A stretch of DNA of 17,342 nt, taken from contig DAFX01000054.1 in NCBI GenBank assembly GCA_002495535.1, positions 1 through 17,342 of the forward strand, given 5' to 3'. Made by a program: the position numbers and the translations under genes. Numbering within the stretch: position 1 is the first letter of the stretch; each line of letters starts with the position of its first letter. Source of the DNA: Euryarchaeota archaeon UBA433 (GTDB lineage: Archaea > Thermoplasmatota > Poseidoniia > Poseidoniales > Poseidoniaceae). The notes below the pieces were generated by a model, which was given only the letters and a program-made list of their open reading frames with translations, made no database searches and had not been told where the DNA came from. This document shows, piece by piece, positions 1 to 7,865 of this stretch.

Positions 1-132
1 CACTTCACCATCGCTGAAGAAGAGCATCACGATTACTATGCACGTAACCCTGCACAAGGCTACTGCATGGCAGTGGTCGGTCCAAAGATCAGCAAAGTAC
101 GCGCTAAGCACGCTCATCTCTACATAGCGTGA
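1..132 (+). CDS. msrA: Peptide methionine-S-sulfoxide reductase, C-terminal end (partial)
   Basis: Frame 1 is open from the window edge to the TGA at 130-132 and encodes the last 43 residues of a protein. The stretch AEEEHHDYYARNPAQGYC followed by VVGPKISKVRAKH matches the C-terminal part of MsrA, which normally reads E-x-Y-H-Q-x-Y-x-x-N-P followed by a GYC and a PK-x-x-K-x-R tail. MsrA reduces methionine-S-sulfoxide in oxidised proteins using a thioredoxin-type donor. The catalytic GCFWC-type motif lies in the missing N-terminal part, so activity cannot be judged. The stop codon overlaps an ATG at 132 in the reading frame of the next gene, but I place that gene's start at 165. Confidence 0.8.
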   Translation, partial: HFTIAEEEHHDYYARNPAQGYCMAVVGPKISKVRAKHAHLYIA

Positions 133-164
133 TGTTGAAAGGGCGGCTTCTCCACCGTCGCTGC

Positions 165-1799
165 ATGGTGAACAATGTTCCACGCCCACCGACCCCAGTA
201 AACGAACCAGTTCTTGGCTACCTTCCGGGCAGCCCAGAGCGTGCAGCACTCAAGAAAGAGCTTGACAGGCAGTCCTCAGAAGTGATCGAAATTCCATGCA
301 TCATCAACGGGAAAGAAGTGTTCACCGGCGATGTCGTTGAACAGGTCATGCCCCACGATCACAGCCACGTGATTGCTCGAGTGCATATGGCAACCAAGGC
401 CAACGTCGAGGAAGCCATTCAAGCCTCACTTGACGCCCACGACATGTGGTCAAGCATGCCATGGGAAGCCCGCTCAGCGATCTTCCTCAAAGCAAGCGAA
501 TTGCTTCGTGGCGAATACCGAGCGAAAATCAACGCAAGCACCATGCTCAACCAGTCGAAAACCTGCCACCAGGCAGAGATTGATTCTGCTTGTGAATTGA
601 TTGACTTCTGGCGTTTCAACCCACATTATGCTCGCCAAATTTACGACGATTTGCAACCGCCGGTGTCGCCTTCAAGCATGTGGAATTCAAGTGAAGTGCG
701 TCCCTTGGAAGGCTTCATCTTCTCCGTCACTCCATTCAACTTCTCCAGTATTGCGGCAAACCTTCCATCGAGTGCAGCGATCATGGGCAACACTGGTGTA
801 TGGAAGCCGAGTCGTAACTCGTATGTTTCCAACTACCTCTTGATGCGTTTGATGATGGACGCTGGTCTCCCAGCAGGTGTCATCAACTTCATTCCTGGCA
901 AGGCAAGCATGGTTGGCGACACGGTGCTCGCGCACCCAATGCTTGCAGGCATTCACTTTACCGGTTCGACCAACGTGTTCCGCAAGATGTGGCGAGATGT
1001 TGCAAACAACCTCGAGGACTACCGTTCCTATCCGCGCGTTGTTGGAGAAACTGGAGGCAAGGACTTCATCGTCGCCCACCCAGACTGCGATGAGCGTGCA
1101 TTGGTCGTTGCCCTCTTGCGAGGTTCATTCGAGTTCCAAGGACAGAAGTGCAGCGCAGCAAGCCGAGCCTATATTCCAGCATCCGTTTGGGGTCGCATCA
1201 AAGAGGAATACTGTGCTGAAGTTGCCAAGATCACTGTGGGTGATCCTCGTGACTTCACCAACTTCATGTCGGCCGTGATCGACAAGAAATCCTTTGACAA
1301 CATCTGTGGATACATCGACAGGGCCAAGGCAGACCCGGGCTGTGAAATCGTAACGGGTGGCGGTTATGATGGCTCCAAGGGCTACTTCATCGAACCGACG
1401 ACCATTGTCTGCAGCGATGCGCACTACGAATCGATGGCGGAGGAAATCTTCGGACCCGTCTTGTCCATCCATGTCTACCCTGATGAGGAATTCGAAGCCA
1501 CTTTGGCCACTTGCGATGCAACATCTGAATATGCCTTGACCGGATCTATTTTCGCAACTAAGCGGGAAGATGTGCTCACAGCAATGAAAGCCCTACGGTA
1601 CGCATCTGGAAACTTCTACATCAATGATAAACCAACAGGCGCAGTTGTTGGTCAACAACCATTCGGTGGAGCTCGAGGAAGCGGTACCAACGACAAGGCC
1701 GGCTCACCGCTCAACTTGTTGCGATGGGTGTCGCCTCGTTCGATCAAGGAAACTTTTGCACCACCTCATGAATGGGGCTATGGATTCCTTAGTGAGTGA
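165..1799 (+). CDS. pruA: 1-pyrroline-5-carboxylate dehydrogenase (ALDH4 type)
   Basis: NAD-dependent aldehyde dehydrogenase that oxidises glutamate semialdehyde (from P5C) to glutamate, the second step of proline breakdown. The 544-aa protein is close throughout to the mitochondrial P5C dehydrogenases of animals and fungi: NEPVLGYLPGSPERAAL near the N-terminus, then AEIDSACELIDFWRFN, VTPFNFSSIAANL and FTGST. The general base is Glu295 in VGETGGKDF and the nucleophile is Cys329 in GQKCSAASR, 34 residues apart as in human ALDH4A1. The C-terminal half has EEIFGPVLS, GNFYINDKPTG and QQPFGGARGSGTNDK. The frame is open from GTG 129 and ATG 132, but family alignment begins just before NEPVL, so I chose ATG 165. 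No clear Shine-Dalgarno is visible. The proline dehydrogenase partner is not in the window. Confidence 0.95.
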   Translation: MVNNVPRPPTPVNEPVLGYLPGSPERAALKKELDRQSSEVIEIPCIINGKEVFTGDVVEQVMPHDHSHVIARVHMATKANVEEAIQASLDAHDMWSSMPWEARSAIFLKASELLRGEYRAKINASTMLNQSKTCHQAEIDSACELIDFWRFNPHYARQIYDDLQPPVSPSSMWNSSEVRPLEGFIFSVTPFNFSSIAANLPSSAAIMGNTGVWKPSRNSYVSNYLLMRLMMDAGLPAGVINFIPGKASMVGDTVLAHPMLAGIHFTGSTNVFRKMWRDVANNLEDYRSYPRVVGETGGKDFIVAHPDCDERALVVALLRGSFEFQGQKCSAASRAYIPASVWGRIKEEYCAEVAKITVGDPRDFTNFMSAVIDKKSFDNICGYIDRAKADPGCEIVTGGGYDGSKGYFIEPTTIVCSDAHYESMAEEIFGPVLSIHVYPDEEFEATLATCDATSEYALTGSIFATKREDVLTAMKALRYASGNFYINDKPTGAVVGQQPFGGARGSGTNDKAGSPLNLLRWVSPRSIKETFAPPHEWGYGFLSE

Positions 1800-1803
1800 A
1801 TTC

Positions 1804-2082
1804 TTACTTCCGTGGCTTGACATTATTCACCGCATCGGTGAGGACTTTTGCAGGGTATCGTGCACTGACCAAGGAGATGAGCCACCAACCAACACTGAGC
1901 AGGGGAGTGGAAACCAACATGGTCAGGCCAAACCACATGACGATGTTTCCAGAAGTATTCATCCACGCCCAAAACCCAACTGCAAGCATGGTGATGATGA
2001 AAAAGAGCCGTGCAGCCTCGCTTGGGGTTGACCAACCCCTGTGATCGGTACGAGGAGCAAAGAAGGATTCGGCCCAACTCAT
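1804..2082 (-). CDS. Small two-helix membrane protein, unknown function
   Basis: A 92-aa reading frame on the minus strand whose TAA lies 4 bases beyond the P5C dehydrogenase stop, so the two genes converge. The protein begins MSWAESFFAPRTDHRGW. It has two strongly hydrophobic segments, about residues 26-42 (LFFIITMLAVGFWAWM) and 47-72 (IVMWFGLTMLVSTPLLS and on), and a basic tail ending NNVKPRK. No catalytic motif is visible and I do not recognise a family. The hydrophobic pattern, the tight fit between neighbours and the lack of any competing frame suggest a real gene. A weak AGG lies just upstream of the ATG. Its start region faces the start of the PrsW-like gene, so the 200 bases between them would carry divergent promoters. 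Confidence 0.6.
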   Translation of the reverse strand: MSWAESFFAPRTDHRGWSTPSEAARLFFIITMLAVGFWAWMNTSGNIVMWFGLTMLVSTPLLSVGWWLISLVSARYPAKVLTDAVNNVKPRK

Positions 2083-2288
2083 GGCCTGCCGTTGAAGATT
2101 CCATTGATGAAGGGATGTTTTTTTCCATCAGTGAAGGCCGGTGGTTTCTTGTGTGTGCGGTTCGAGCGTCCACCCCGCAATGATGAGTGCTTTGAGCCGA
2201 CTGCTGATTTGTTTTAGTGACGAGTGATGGGCGAACTGAGCGGGACCTTCGTAGGGTAAGCATTGAAAGGCAGACCATCTATCCACCG
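2083..2288. promoter_or_regulatory. Divergent intergenic region with an imperfect hairpin
   Basis: About 200 bases separate the divergent starts of the small membrane gene and the PrsW-like gene. The arms CATTGATG (2102-2109) and CATCAGTG (2126-2133) pair over 8 bases with one G-U, around a loop that holds a run of seven T (2118-2124). No convincing TATA box was found on either strand. If the PrsW-like gene really begins at GTG 2217, the region shrinks to 2083-2216. Its role as a promoter region is inferred from position only. Confidence 0.3.
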
Positions 2289-3722
2289 ATGATGCAAGGC
2301 GTACCGGTCATTCCGCTATCGCCAGCCCCATCGGGCCTCATGCTCGCCCACACCTCCAAACCATGGAAAACTGTTCGTTCCATGCTTGCTTTAGTCGGCC
2401 TGTTGTTCCTGATTGCCAACATGGCTCCGCTGTTTTTGTATGGGCTCTTAGATGCTGATATGAACGGCACGCTTGGGCCCTCTGATCCTTGGTTGATTGT
2501 CGGAGCATCGTTATGTTCGGTTCCCATTCTTGCGGTTCTCGCCTTCCTTCGACGTCCCCGTTTGACGCATTTGATTCGAGCTGTCGCTCATCCGCAAGGT
2601 GCTATGTTCTTCAAAATGGGTCTGGAGGACGCGCTTCAATCCCCAACGCCCATTCAGGTTGTGCATCACGTCGTGCACGACTCAGCCCCGTTGGAAATGC
2701 CATCTCGTAAGGCGCTTTGGGGCTTGTTCTTCGGTGGCGTTTTCGCCTCTTGTATCTGTCTTTTCCCGTTGCTGCTCTTTGGTTTTACAATGGCGACGAC
2801 ACTTCTGTTTTTAGCCATCCTTCTTCCGGCGTTTTTGATCGGTTTTTCAACACCTGTGTTTGCTTGGTGGGCCACATTGACACATTATTTCGGCTTGCAA
2901 ACTTCGAGACGCTTAGCTGAATGGATGTTGATTGCCGGTATGATTTCAACCGTTCCAGCTATCATGATCAACAGCAACATCGCTCCTCTGGTATTGGGCT
3001 TGCTCGGCTTGAGTATGGAAAGCGAAACGTCCCTTGGGTACGGACTGGTGCTGATGGTCAGCGCTCCTGTCGGTGAGGAATTATGCAAAGCAGCAGCAGT
3101 GTTCGCACTGGCACGCTTTATCGATTCACCTCGCAGAGGGTTTCAGATTGGTTTCACGGTCGGCCTCGGTTTTGCCCTGTTAGAAAACATGAATTACATT
3201 TTGATGAGCTTTGCCAGCCTTGAAGCAAGTTCGATCACGTTCGGCTTCACCTCGATCATCCGGGGGATTGGCAGCATCCCAGGCCATGGCGTATGGACGG
3301 CCATCTCAGGGTATGCGATTGGATGTCACCTGACGTTGAGGCGACCAGCGCCTTTGCTCCAAGATCATGATAAAGCCACGACTCAAGAAGTCAAACAGTG
3401 GATGCTTCTCGACAAAAAAAGCGGTCAAATCCTCTCCGCTTCGAATGCACCTTCCCCTCCCAAGGTGTTGCCCAGATGGCTGTGTACCCCTCAGAGCGAT
3501 GGTCTTCAACTTCCAACCACCCTCCTCGGTGGCGTAGGTCTTGCCATACTTGGCCATGCAATGTGGAATGGTAGCCTCTGGGCCATTGGCGTGGTGAGTG
3601 TGAACCTTCATGTGGTTTTGCAACTTTTTTTGATGCTTGGCTGGACCTTATTCCTAATCTTCGCCCTTTGGCAAGTCTCAAGACGCATCCTTGCTTCTGT
3701 TTTGCTTGACAGCCGCTTCTAA
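2289..3722 (+). CDS. PrsW-family glutamic intramembrane protease
   Basis: A 477-aa polytopic membrane protein of the PrsW/CPBP-like superfamily, whose members cut transmembrane substrates or act in membrane signalling. Three family motifs sit in helices: Glu263-Glu264-x-x-Lys267 (GEELCKAAAVFALARF), Glu299-Asn in FALLENMNYI, and His333 in PGHGVWTAISGYAIG. The fourth, His423-x-x-x-Asn427 (GHAMWNGS), comes near the end. About 250 residues with at least five hydrophobic segments precede the first motif, which is longer than in minimal PrsW proteins. A polar loop of roughly 60 residues, rich in Lys, Gln and Pro, separates motifs three and four. The frame is open from GTG 2217; I use the first in-frame ATG (2289), and ATG 2340 is also possible because no Shine-Dalgarno decides it. 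The substrate is unknown. Confidence 0.75.
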   Translation: MMQGVPVIPLSPAPSGLMLAHTSKPWKTVRSMLALVGLLFLIANMAPLFLYGLLDADMNGTLGPSDPWLIVGASLCSVPILAVLAFLRRPRLTHLIRAVAHPQGAMFFKMGLEDALQSPTPIQVVHHVVHDSAPLEMPSRKALWGLFFGGVFASCICLFPLLLFGFTMATTLLFLAILLPAFLIGFSTPVFAWWATLTHYFGLQTSRRLAEWMLIAGMISTVPAIMINSNIAPLVLGLLGLSMESETSLGYGLVLMVSAPVGEELCKAAAVFALARFIDSPRRGFQIGFTVGLGFALLENMNYILMSFASLEASSITFGFTSIIRGIGSIPGHGVWTAISGYAIGCHLTLRRPAPLLQDHDKATTQEVKQWMLLDKKSGQILSASNAPSPPKVLPRWLCTPQSDGLQLPTTLLGGVGLAILGHAMWNGSLWAIGVVSVNLHVVLQLFLMLGWTLFLIFALWQVSRRILASVLLDSRF

Positions 3723-3796
3723 AGGCCATTCAAACCCCGTTTGGGAGATGTTGTTGAAGGGAAGCACCTTTGAAGGGTGTGGAGCACCAACAAAAA

Positions 3797-3801
3797 GAGG
3801 G
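3797..3801 (+). promoter_or_regulatory. Shine-Dalgarno for the DUF92 gene
   Basis: GAGGG lies 7 bases before ATG 3809. It favours that start over an in-frame upstream start at 3770, which has no such site. The 86-base gap before the start also holds TTGAAGGG twice (3754-3761 and 3770-3777), 16 bases apart, with no known role. Confidence 0.5.
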
Positions 3802-3808
3802 ACCCCCT

Positions 3809-4573
3809 ATGGACGTGCTCGAAGGTGGCTTGAATCAAGGCAACTTGATGGTCACGGGTCTCATCATTCTGGGCCTTGCAACCGTTTCATCGAGGGCAAA
3901 AATGCTCGATCGTGCAGGCGTTTTCGCCGCAGCAATCCTCGGCCTTGTGGTCGGTGGCTTAGGCCATTGGACTTGGCTTTTGATCCTCCTTGGATTCCTT
4001 TTATCCGCTCACAAAGCCACAAAGTGGCGCTTTGAAGAAAAGCTACAACGGGGTATGTCCGAATCTGAAGACGGTCACAGAAGTTATGGTAATGTGATTG
4101 CAAACGGTGGCTTGCCCGGTCTTGTGGCGCTCTATGCTTACTTTACTGGCGATTGGGCAACAGGTTTGTGGATGTTTAGTGCTGCGGTTGCCGTTGCAGC
4201 CTCAGATACCTTTGCGAGTGAAATCGGTTGTCTTGATGATAACGTGCGAATGATCACGACCTTCAAGCGTTGTGAAGCCGGTTTGAACGGCGGTTTTTCT
4301 CCAAGTGGACAACTGGCTGCTCTTGCAGGTTCTGCTTTGATCGGAGTTCTCAGTTTCCCAGCATGGTACTTGACCACTGAAGCACCCGTCATTCAAGATG
4401 GACTCACGTTGAGTTTTGCAGTTCTGGTGATTGGATGGCTCGGCTGCCAAATGGACAGTCTTCTCGGGGCTGTTCTGGAAAACCGTGGCTTCCTGACCAA
4501 GGGTGGCGTCAATGGAATTTCCATCACCTTTGGCTTTATGTTGATGAGTTTCTTCATCAATTCCTGGTTTTGA
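3809..4573 (+). CDS. DUF92 (TIGR00297) integral membrane protein
   Basis: A 254-aa membrane protein with about six hydrophobic segments and the conserved signatures of the DUF92 family: RSYGNVIANGG, ASDTFASEIG, the glycine-rich GFSPSGQLAALAGS, and GCQMDSLLGAVLE near the C-terminus, followed by TKGGVNGISITFG. Plant VTE6 and its cyanobacterial relative belong to this family and phosphorylate phytyl phosphate. In archaea the role is not established, though an isoprenoid or polyprenyl phosphate kinase or transferase role in lipid metabolism would be consistent. The start is fixed by the GAGGG at 3797. The gene follows the PrsW-like gene by 86 bases on the same strand, so co-transcription is possible. 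The family call is firm and the reaction is inference. Confidence 0.85.
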   Translation: MDVLEGGLNQGNLMVTGLIILGLATVSSRAKMLDRAGVFAAAILGLVVGGLGHWTWLLILLGFLLSAHKATKWRFEEKLQRGMSESEDGHRSYGNVIANGGLPGLVALYAYFTGDWATGLWMFSAAVAVAASDTFASEIGCLDDNVRMITTFKRCEAGLNGGFSPSGQLAALAGSALIGVLSFPAWYLTTEAPVIQDGLTLSFAVLVIGWLGCQMDSLLGAVLENRGFLTKGGVNGISITFGFMLMSFFINSWF

Positions 4574-4637
4574 TTGACCTTCGGAACGAATCACATTGGG
4601 CCATCGGCTTCATGAACCAAAACCGGTTGCATCACAC

Positions 4638-6947
4638 ATGCGCAAGCGCTTGGCGGCCGTGGCTTTGCTTGGGCTGTTGGTTTGTGTAACCCTTGGAGGC
4701 TATGCAAGTGCGATTGAGGATCCGGTGTATGCGCCCGGATACGTGGACTGGCAAATGGATCAAACTGAACGCTTGTTTGTCGAAGGCCTAGAGGCTGAGG
4801 AAGCCGTCCTACAGCGCGGCCGTACCGACAACGCAGTGGGTGGTTTTTCAGTCAATGCCAATGCAGGGCCGGTCTCGGTTTTTACCATCTCAAGTCCTCC
4901 AATCCAATACCCGATCAACGCCACGGTGAACATGAGCGTGTTTTTCTCCGCCTACATCGAAACTGGACCCCTTTCGCACGAGTCATGCACCCGCCAAACC
5001 CTCATCGACAGCAGCACAACCCTGACCTATTCCGTTGATGCAGGAGGTGTGCCAGTGTACGATGCGACGGTCACCCAAACGGTTGATACAGCAATTTCCA
5101 ATGCAGCCATGAACTTCAGTGGTGACACCCAAGAGGCCTTCATCAGCATGCAAGCTGGCGACGTGTTCACACTTTCACTCACCGCTCAGAACAACTGCCA
5201 GAACACCGTGATTCGAGTCCAATGGGGCGCCTTTGAACAGAACAGTGGTGGCATCATCATGAAGGGCAAGTTGTATGAGCCACTGGCTCGAATCAACATT
5301 GATGATGAGCGGAGAGCACACATTGAGGTTGAACCGTTGTTCCCGTGGGGCGCAGATGATGTCAAGTCGGTAAAATGGGAACTCTGGGGCCCGTTGCTCC
5401 CTGATGAAAAACAACTCAAGAGTCCAGAATACATGATGGAAGATTCGACCGGACGGATCCAAATGGACCGGCCCATGGCCGGGAACCAAACCAGTTGGGC
5501 TTGGTCAGGCGTTGAACAGTTGAAACTTGGTGAAGCCAACCTGCAAGTTTGTATTCAGACCGTCTCTGGTGATCTCAACAGCGATTGTCACGCCTTTGGA
5601 ATCGTTCGCTTTGAGGTGGAACCCGCAGACAAAGGCTTTGCCAATGCCGCATTATTCTTGACCCTGTCAACCTTTGCAGCGCTCATTGGCTATGTTGTCA
5701 CTCTGGTACGAAACGAGGATTTGCCACCACTTCCAATCCTGGGTGCCCTCATTCTCCTTGCCATCTTTGTCATCCCAACCGCTTGGGGTCAGGCTAACCT
5801 CGGTTCCGATGCCAGCATTGGCGAAAATGCCCGTGCCTATGATGGGGAATTGTATGATGAATCGATGAATCCGGTTCAAGTTTCATCGTTCCTTGATGGC
5901 AACAAAGCGATTGTTGTTGCCGTCACCTTGCCGGGCTCTGAAAACGCCTTCCAACAGGCTCTGGAGTTGAATAAAACTCTTGACACAAAGGCCGATCAGA
6001 TTGCGGTGATTCAGGTGATTGCAGGCATGGATGCGCAGCAAACTGATGTTGCTGCATTGAAGCAAAACCTCAACGTCAGTTGGCCGATTCTATTGGACAT
6101 GGACGGTACCTTTGCCAACAGTCTACCTACGGGTGTGGCCGATGCAGTTTTGGTCCTTGATCCGGCGATGCGGGTGACCCATGCGGAGGGACCCTATGCC
6201 CCTCGTGAACACATTGACGATGCGGTCGACAGCATTTCTCTTGGTGGAGGCCAGTCTTTCACCCAATACTTCTCTTTGCTGTTTGGTCCGGGCTTGTTTT
6301 TGCTGTTCATGGCGCTGCCTCGTCAAGGATGGGTCGAACCAGAAACGCCCCTCCCTCCGGGCACGCTCTGGGCTTCCATTACCATCGCTGGTGGCGTGGG
6401 TGTCCTTCTGGTCAACCTGCCTGCAATTGTGCTCACGTTGGCTCCAATCGACAGCAATCTGCTGTTCTTTGTTGACACCCTGATGTTGCTTTGGATGGTT
6501 GAAATGTGTGTGGTCACCGCACGTAATGGTGCACCGTTCGAAGCTCAATTCGTTGGTAAACTTCTCCATCGCGCAAGCCCTAAGGCCTTCAGAGATTGGA
6601 GGGAGATGGAAGATCTGCAAAGAGACGTGCTCCTCGGAGTTTGGCTTGGATGGTTCGGCTGGCTTTCCTTCCCTGCCCTCTTCCCTCAAGGTGTTGGGGC
6701 AACGATACTAAGCGGTGTTTTCGGCATTGGCTTTGGAGCGTTCTATGTGCTTTGGCTGGCCCTCTTTGCTGGTATCGTCGTTCTCTTTATCCGCTTCATC
6801 GCCTCATGGGGAGGTTCAGTTTCCAGGCTCTTCGGCGAGTATGGTGCAGAGGTCTTTGCACAATTTATCGGATGGTGCATGTTGCCAATCGCTCTTTGGG
6901 TCACCATTGATTCAGTGTTGACCGCCCTAGAACTCGGTTTGTTCTGA
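4638..6947 (+). CDS. Secreted/membrane protein with a probable thioredoxin-like domain
   Basis: A 769-aa protein of no family I recognise. A signal peptide (MRKRLAAVALLGLLVCVTLG, likely cut after ASA at residue 25) decides the ATG 4638 start over an upstream in-frame start at 4596. Residues 26-335 form an outside domain that looks beta-rich, with four spaced cysteines that could make two disulfides (SCTR, NNCQN, QVCIQ, SDCHA). Hydrophobic helices follow at about 335-357 and 365-384. Residues 405-535 resemble a thioredoxin/peroxiredoxin fold: AIVVAVTLPGSENAF, then QIAVIQVIAG, WPILLDMDGTFA and ADAVLVLDPAMRV. The CxxC and peroxidatic cysteine are absent. At least five more hydrophobic segments fill 540-769. 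The fold call is from pattern only. The next gene starts 39 bases downstream. Confidence 0.7.
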   Translation: MRKRLAAVALLGLLVCVTLGGYASAIEDPVYAPGYVDWQMDQTERLFVEGLEAEEAVLQRGRTDNAVGGFSVNANAGPVSVFTISSPPIQYPINATVNMSVFFSAYIETGPLSHESCTRQTLIDSSTTLTYSVDAGGVPVYDATVTQTVDTAISNAAMNFSGDTQEAFISMQAGDVFTLSLTAQNNCQNTVIRVQWGAFEQNSGGIIMKGKLYEPLARINIDDERRAHIEVEPLFPWGADDVKSVKWELWGPLLPDEKQLKSPEYMMEDSTGRIQMDRPMAGNQTSWAWSGVEQLKLGEANLQVCIQTVSGDLNSDCHAFGIVRFEVEPADKGFANAALFLTLSTFAALIGYVVTLVRNEDLPPLPILGALILLAIFVIPTAWGQANLGSDASIGENARAYDGELYDESMNPVQVSSFLDGNKAIVVAVTLPGSENAFQQALELNKTLDTKADQIAVIQVIAGMDAQQTDVAALKQNLNVSWPILLDMDGTFANSLPTGVADAVLVLDPAMRVTHAEGPYAPREHIDDAVDSISLGGGQSFTQYFSLLFGPGLFLLFMALPRQGWVEPETPLPPGTLWASITIAGGVGVLLVNLPAIVLTLAPIDSNLLFFVDTLMLLWMVEMCVVTARNGAPFEAQFVGKLLHRASPKAFRDWREMEDLQRDVLLGVWLGWFGWLSFPALFPQGVGATILSGVFGIGFGAFYVLWLALFAGIVVLFIRFIASWGGSVSRLFGEYGAEVFAQFIGWCMLPIALWVTIDSVLTALELGLF

Positions 6948-6986
6948 GCGTAGGTTTGACAACCTTTGAGCCAAAAGGCGTGGTTT

Positions 6987-7865
6987 ATGCCCCATTATTG
7001 CCCAAGCTGGAGTCGAACCCAACGTGACCTTTTTTTCAAATGCCCAACATCATGGGTATTGACCTACGCAAAGCACGATCGACAATCTTCATTCAAATCC
7101 CTTCACACGGTGAGCGAGTGGAACTTGATGTTGCGTTCGCTCAAGGCAACCATCGTCGACCAATTGGAGGCGCTCCGTTCAGGAATTGAGTGGTCAGAAT
7201 CGGTCGCTCAGTTCACCCTCCGACAGCACCTCAAAAACCACATACGCTTGGCTGGAAGAATGGTTGGATCTGTGAGGGCCGAGGCTTTGCTGCTGTTTGC
7301 TCAGCACCGAATGAGGTTGTTTTGGCGAACCGATGTGATGGTTGAGTTGGTCGGTGGTACGTACCCGCAATGGTCAGTCTTGGATCGAACAGAATCGGAG
7401 CACGTAGATGGCTATGATTTGTATGCATCACCCGATATTGCTTACTTCAATGGTTCGAAATGGTGCCTCGTTCGCTTTGACATGCAAGGGGCTGATGAGA
7501 GCGAAGGTGAACGGCTGGAAACGCTTGCTATGGTGGTGTGGTCCTTGCAACGCCAGGGATTACCCAATTTGGAATCGAAGTACCATCTGCAAACGATCGG
7601 CTGGCGAAAAGGAGCGTGGATCACTCTCTCAAGGCCCGTGACTGAACAAGAGGTTCAGGTCGCCAGGGACTTGATTGCCAAAGACGTAGCAGCGATGAGC
7701 GTTTGTGCAGAAGCATCTACCCGCAGCATGGCTGGTGTCGCCCTAGCAAACGACCCGGCTGAATGCTTGGATTGCAAACACAAGGTTCGTTGCTTGAATG
7801 GAAACACGCTCGAGCAAAAGAAAAGATTACGTGTCGCAAAACTGTGCTCTGAAGATGATTACTGA
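6987..7865 (+). CDS. PD-(D/E)XK nuclease-like protein with Cas4/AddB-type Fe-S cysteines
   Basis: A 292-aa soluble protein that fits the RecB/Cas4 branch of the PD-(D/E)XK superfamily. The N-terminus has RTQRDLFFKCPTSWVLTY, like the first cysteine motif of Cas4, AddB and Dna2 (Cys19 here). The C-terminus has Cys260-x2-Cys263-x5-Cys269 (ECLDCKHKVRC). One early plus three late cysteines is the usual 4Fe-4S layout of these enzymes. Between them, SPDIAYFNG supplies the motif II Asp150, and LVRFDMQG gives Asp165-x-Gln167 where D/E-x-Lys is expected. ERLETLAMVVWSLQRQ then resembles the following helix. The usual catalytic lysine is therefore a glutamine, and activity is uncertain. TTG 6966 is an alternative start. 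No cas genes or repeats lie nearby, so a housekeeping DNA-repair role is likelier than CRISPR adaptation. Confidence 0.65.
   Translation: MPHYCPSWSRTQRDLFFKCPTSWVLTYAKHDRQSSFKSLHTVSEWNLMLRSLKATIVDQLEALRSGIEWSESVAQFTLRQHLKNHIRLAGRMVGSVRAEALLLFAQHRMRLFWRTDVMVELVGGTYPQWSVLDRTESEHVDGYDLYASPDIAYFNGSKWCLVRFDMQGADESEGERLETLAMVVWSLQRQGLPNLESKYHLQTIGWRKGAWITLSRPVTEQEVQVARDLIAKDVAAMSVCAEASTRSMAGVALANDPAECLDCKHKVRCLNGNTLEQKKRLRVAKLCSEDDY

Noticed and set aside
2102..2133. T-run hairpin as terminator
   Set aside because: The seven T lie in the loop instead of after the stem, and the flanking genes diverge from this point, so no transcript should end here.
3391..3729. Minus-strand reading frame of 112 codons inside the PrsW-like gene
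   Set aside because: It lies wholly opposite a gene with clear family motifs, and its basic, low-quality product matches nothing; it is a shadow frame.
6987..7865. Cas4 of a CRISPR-Cas locus
   Set aside because: The cysteine layout is Cas4-like, but there is no repeat array, no cas1/cas2 and no other cas gene in the window, and the motif lysine is missing.
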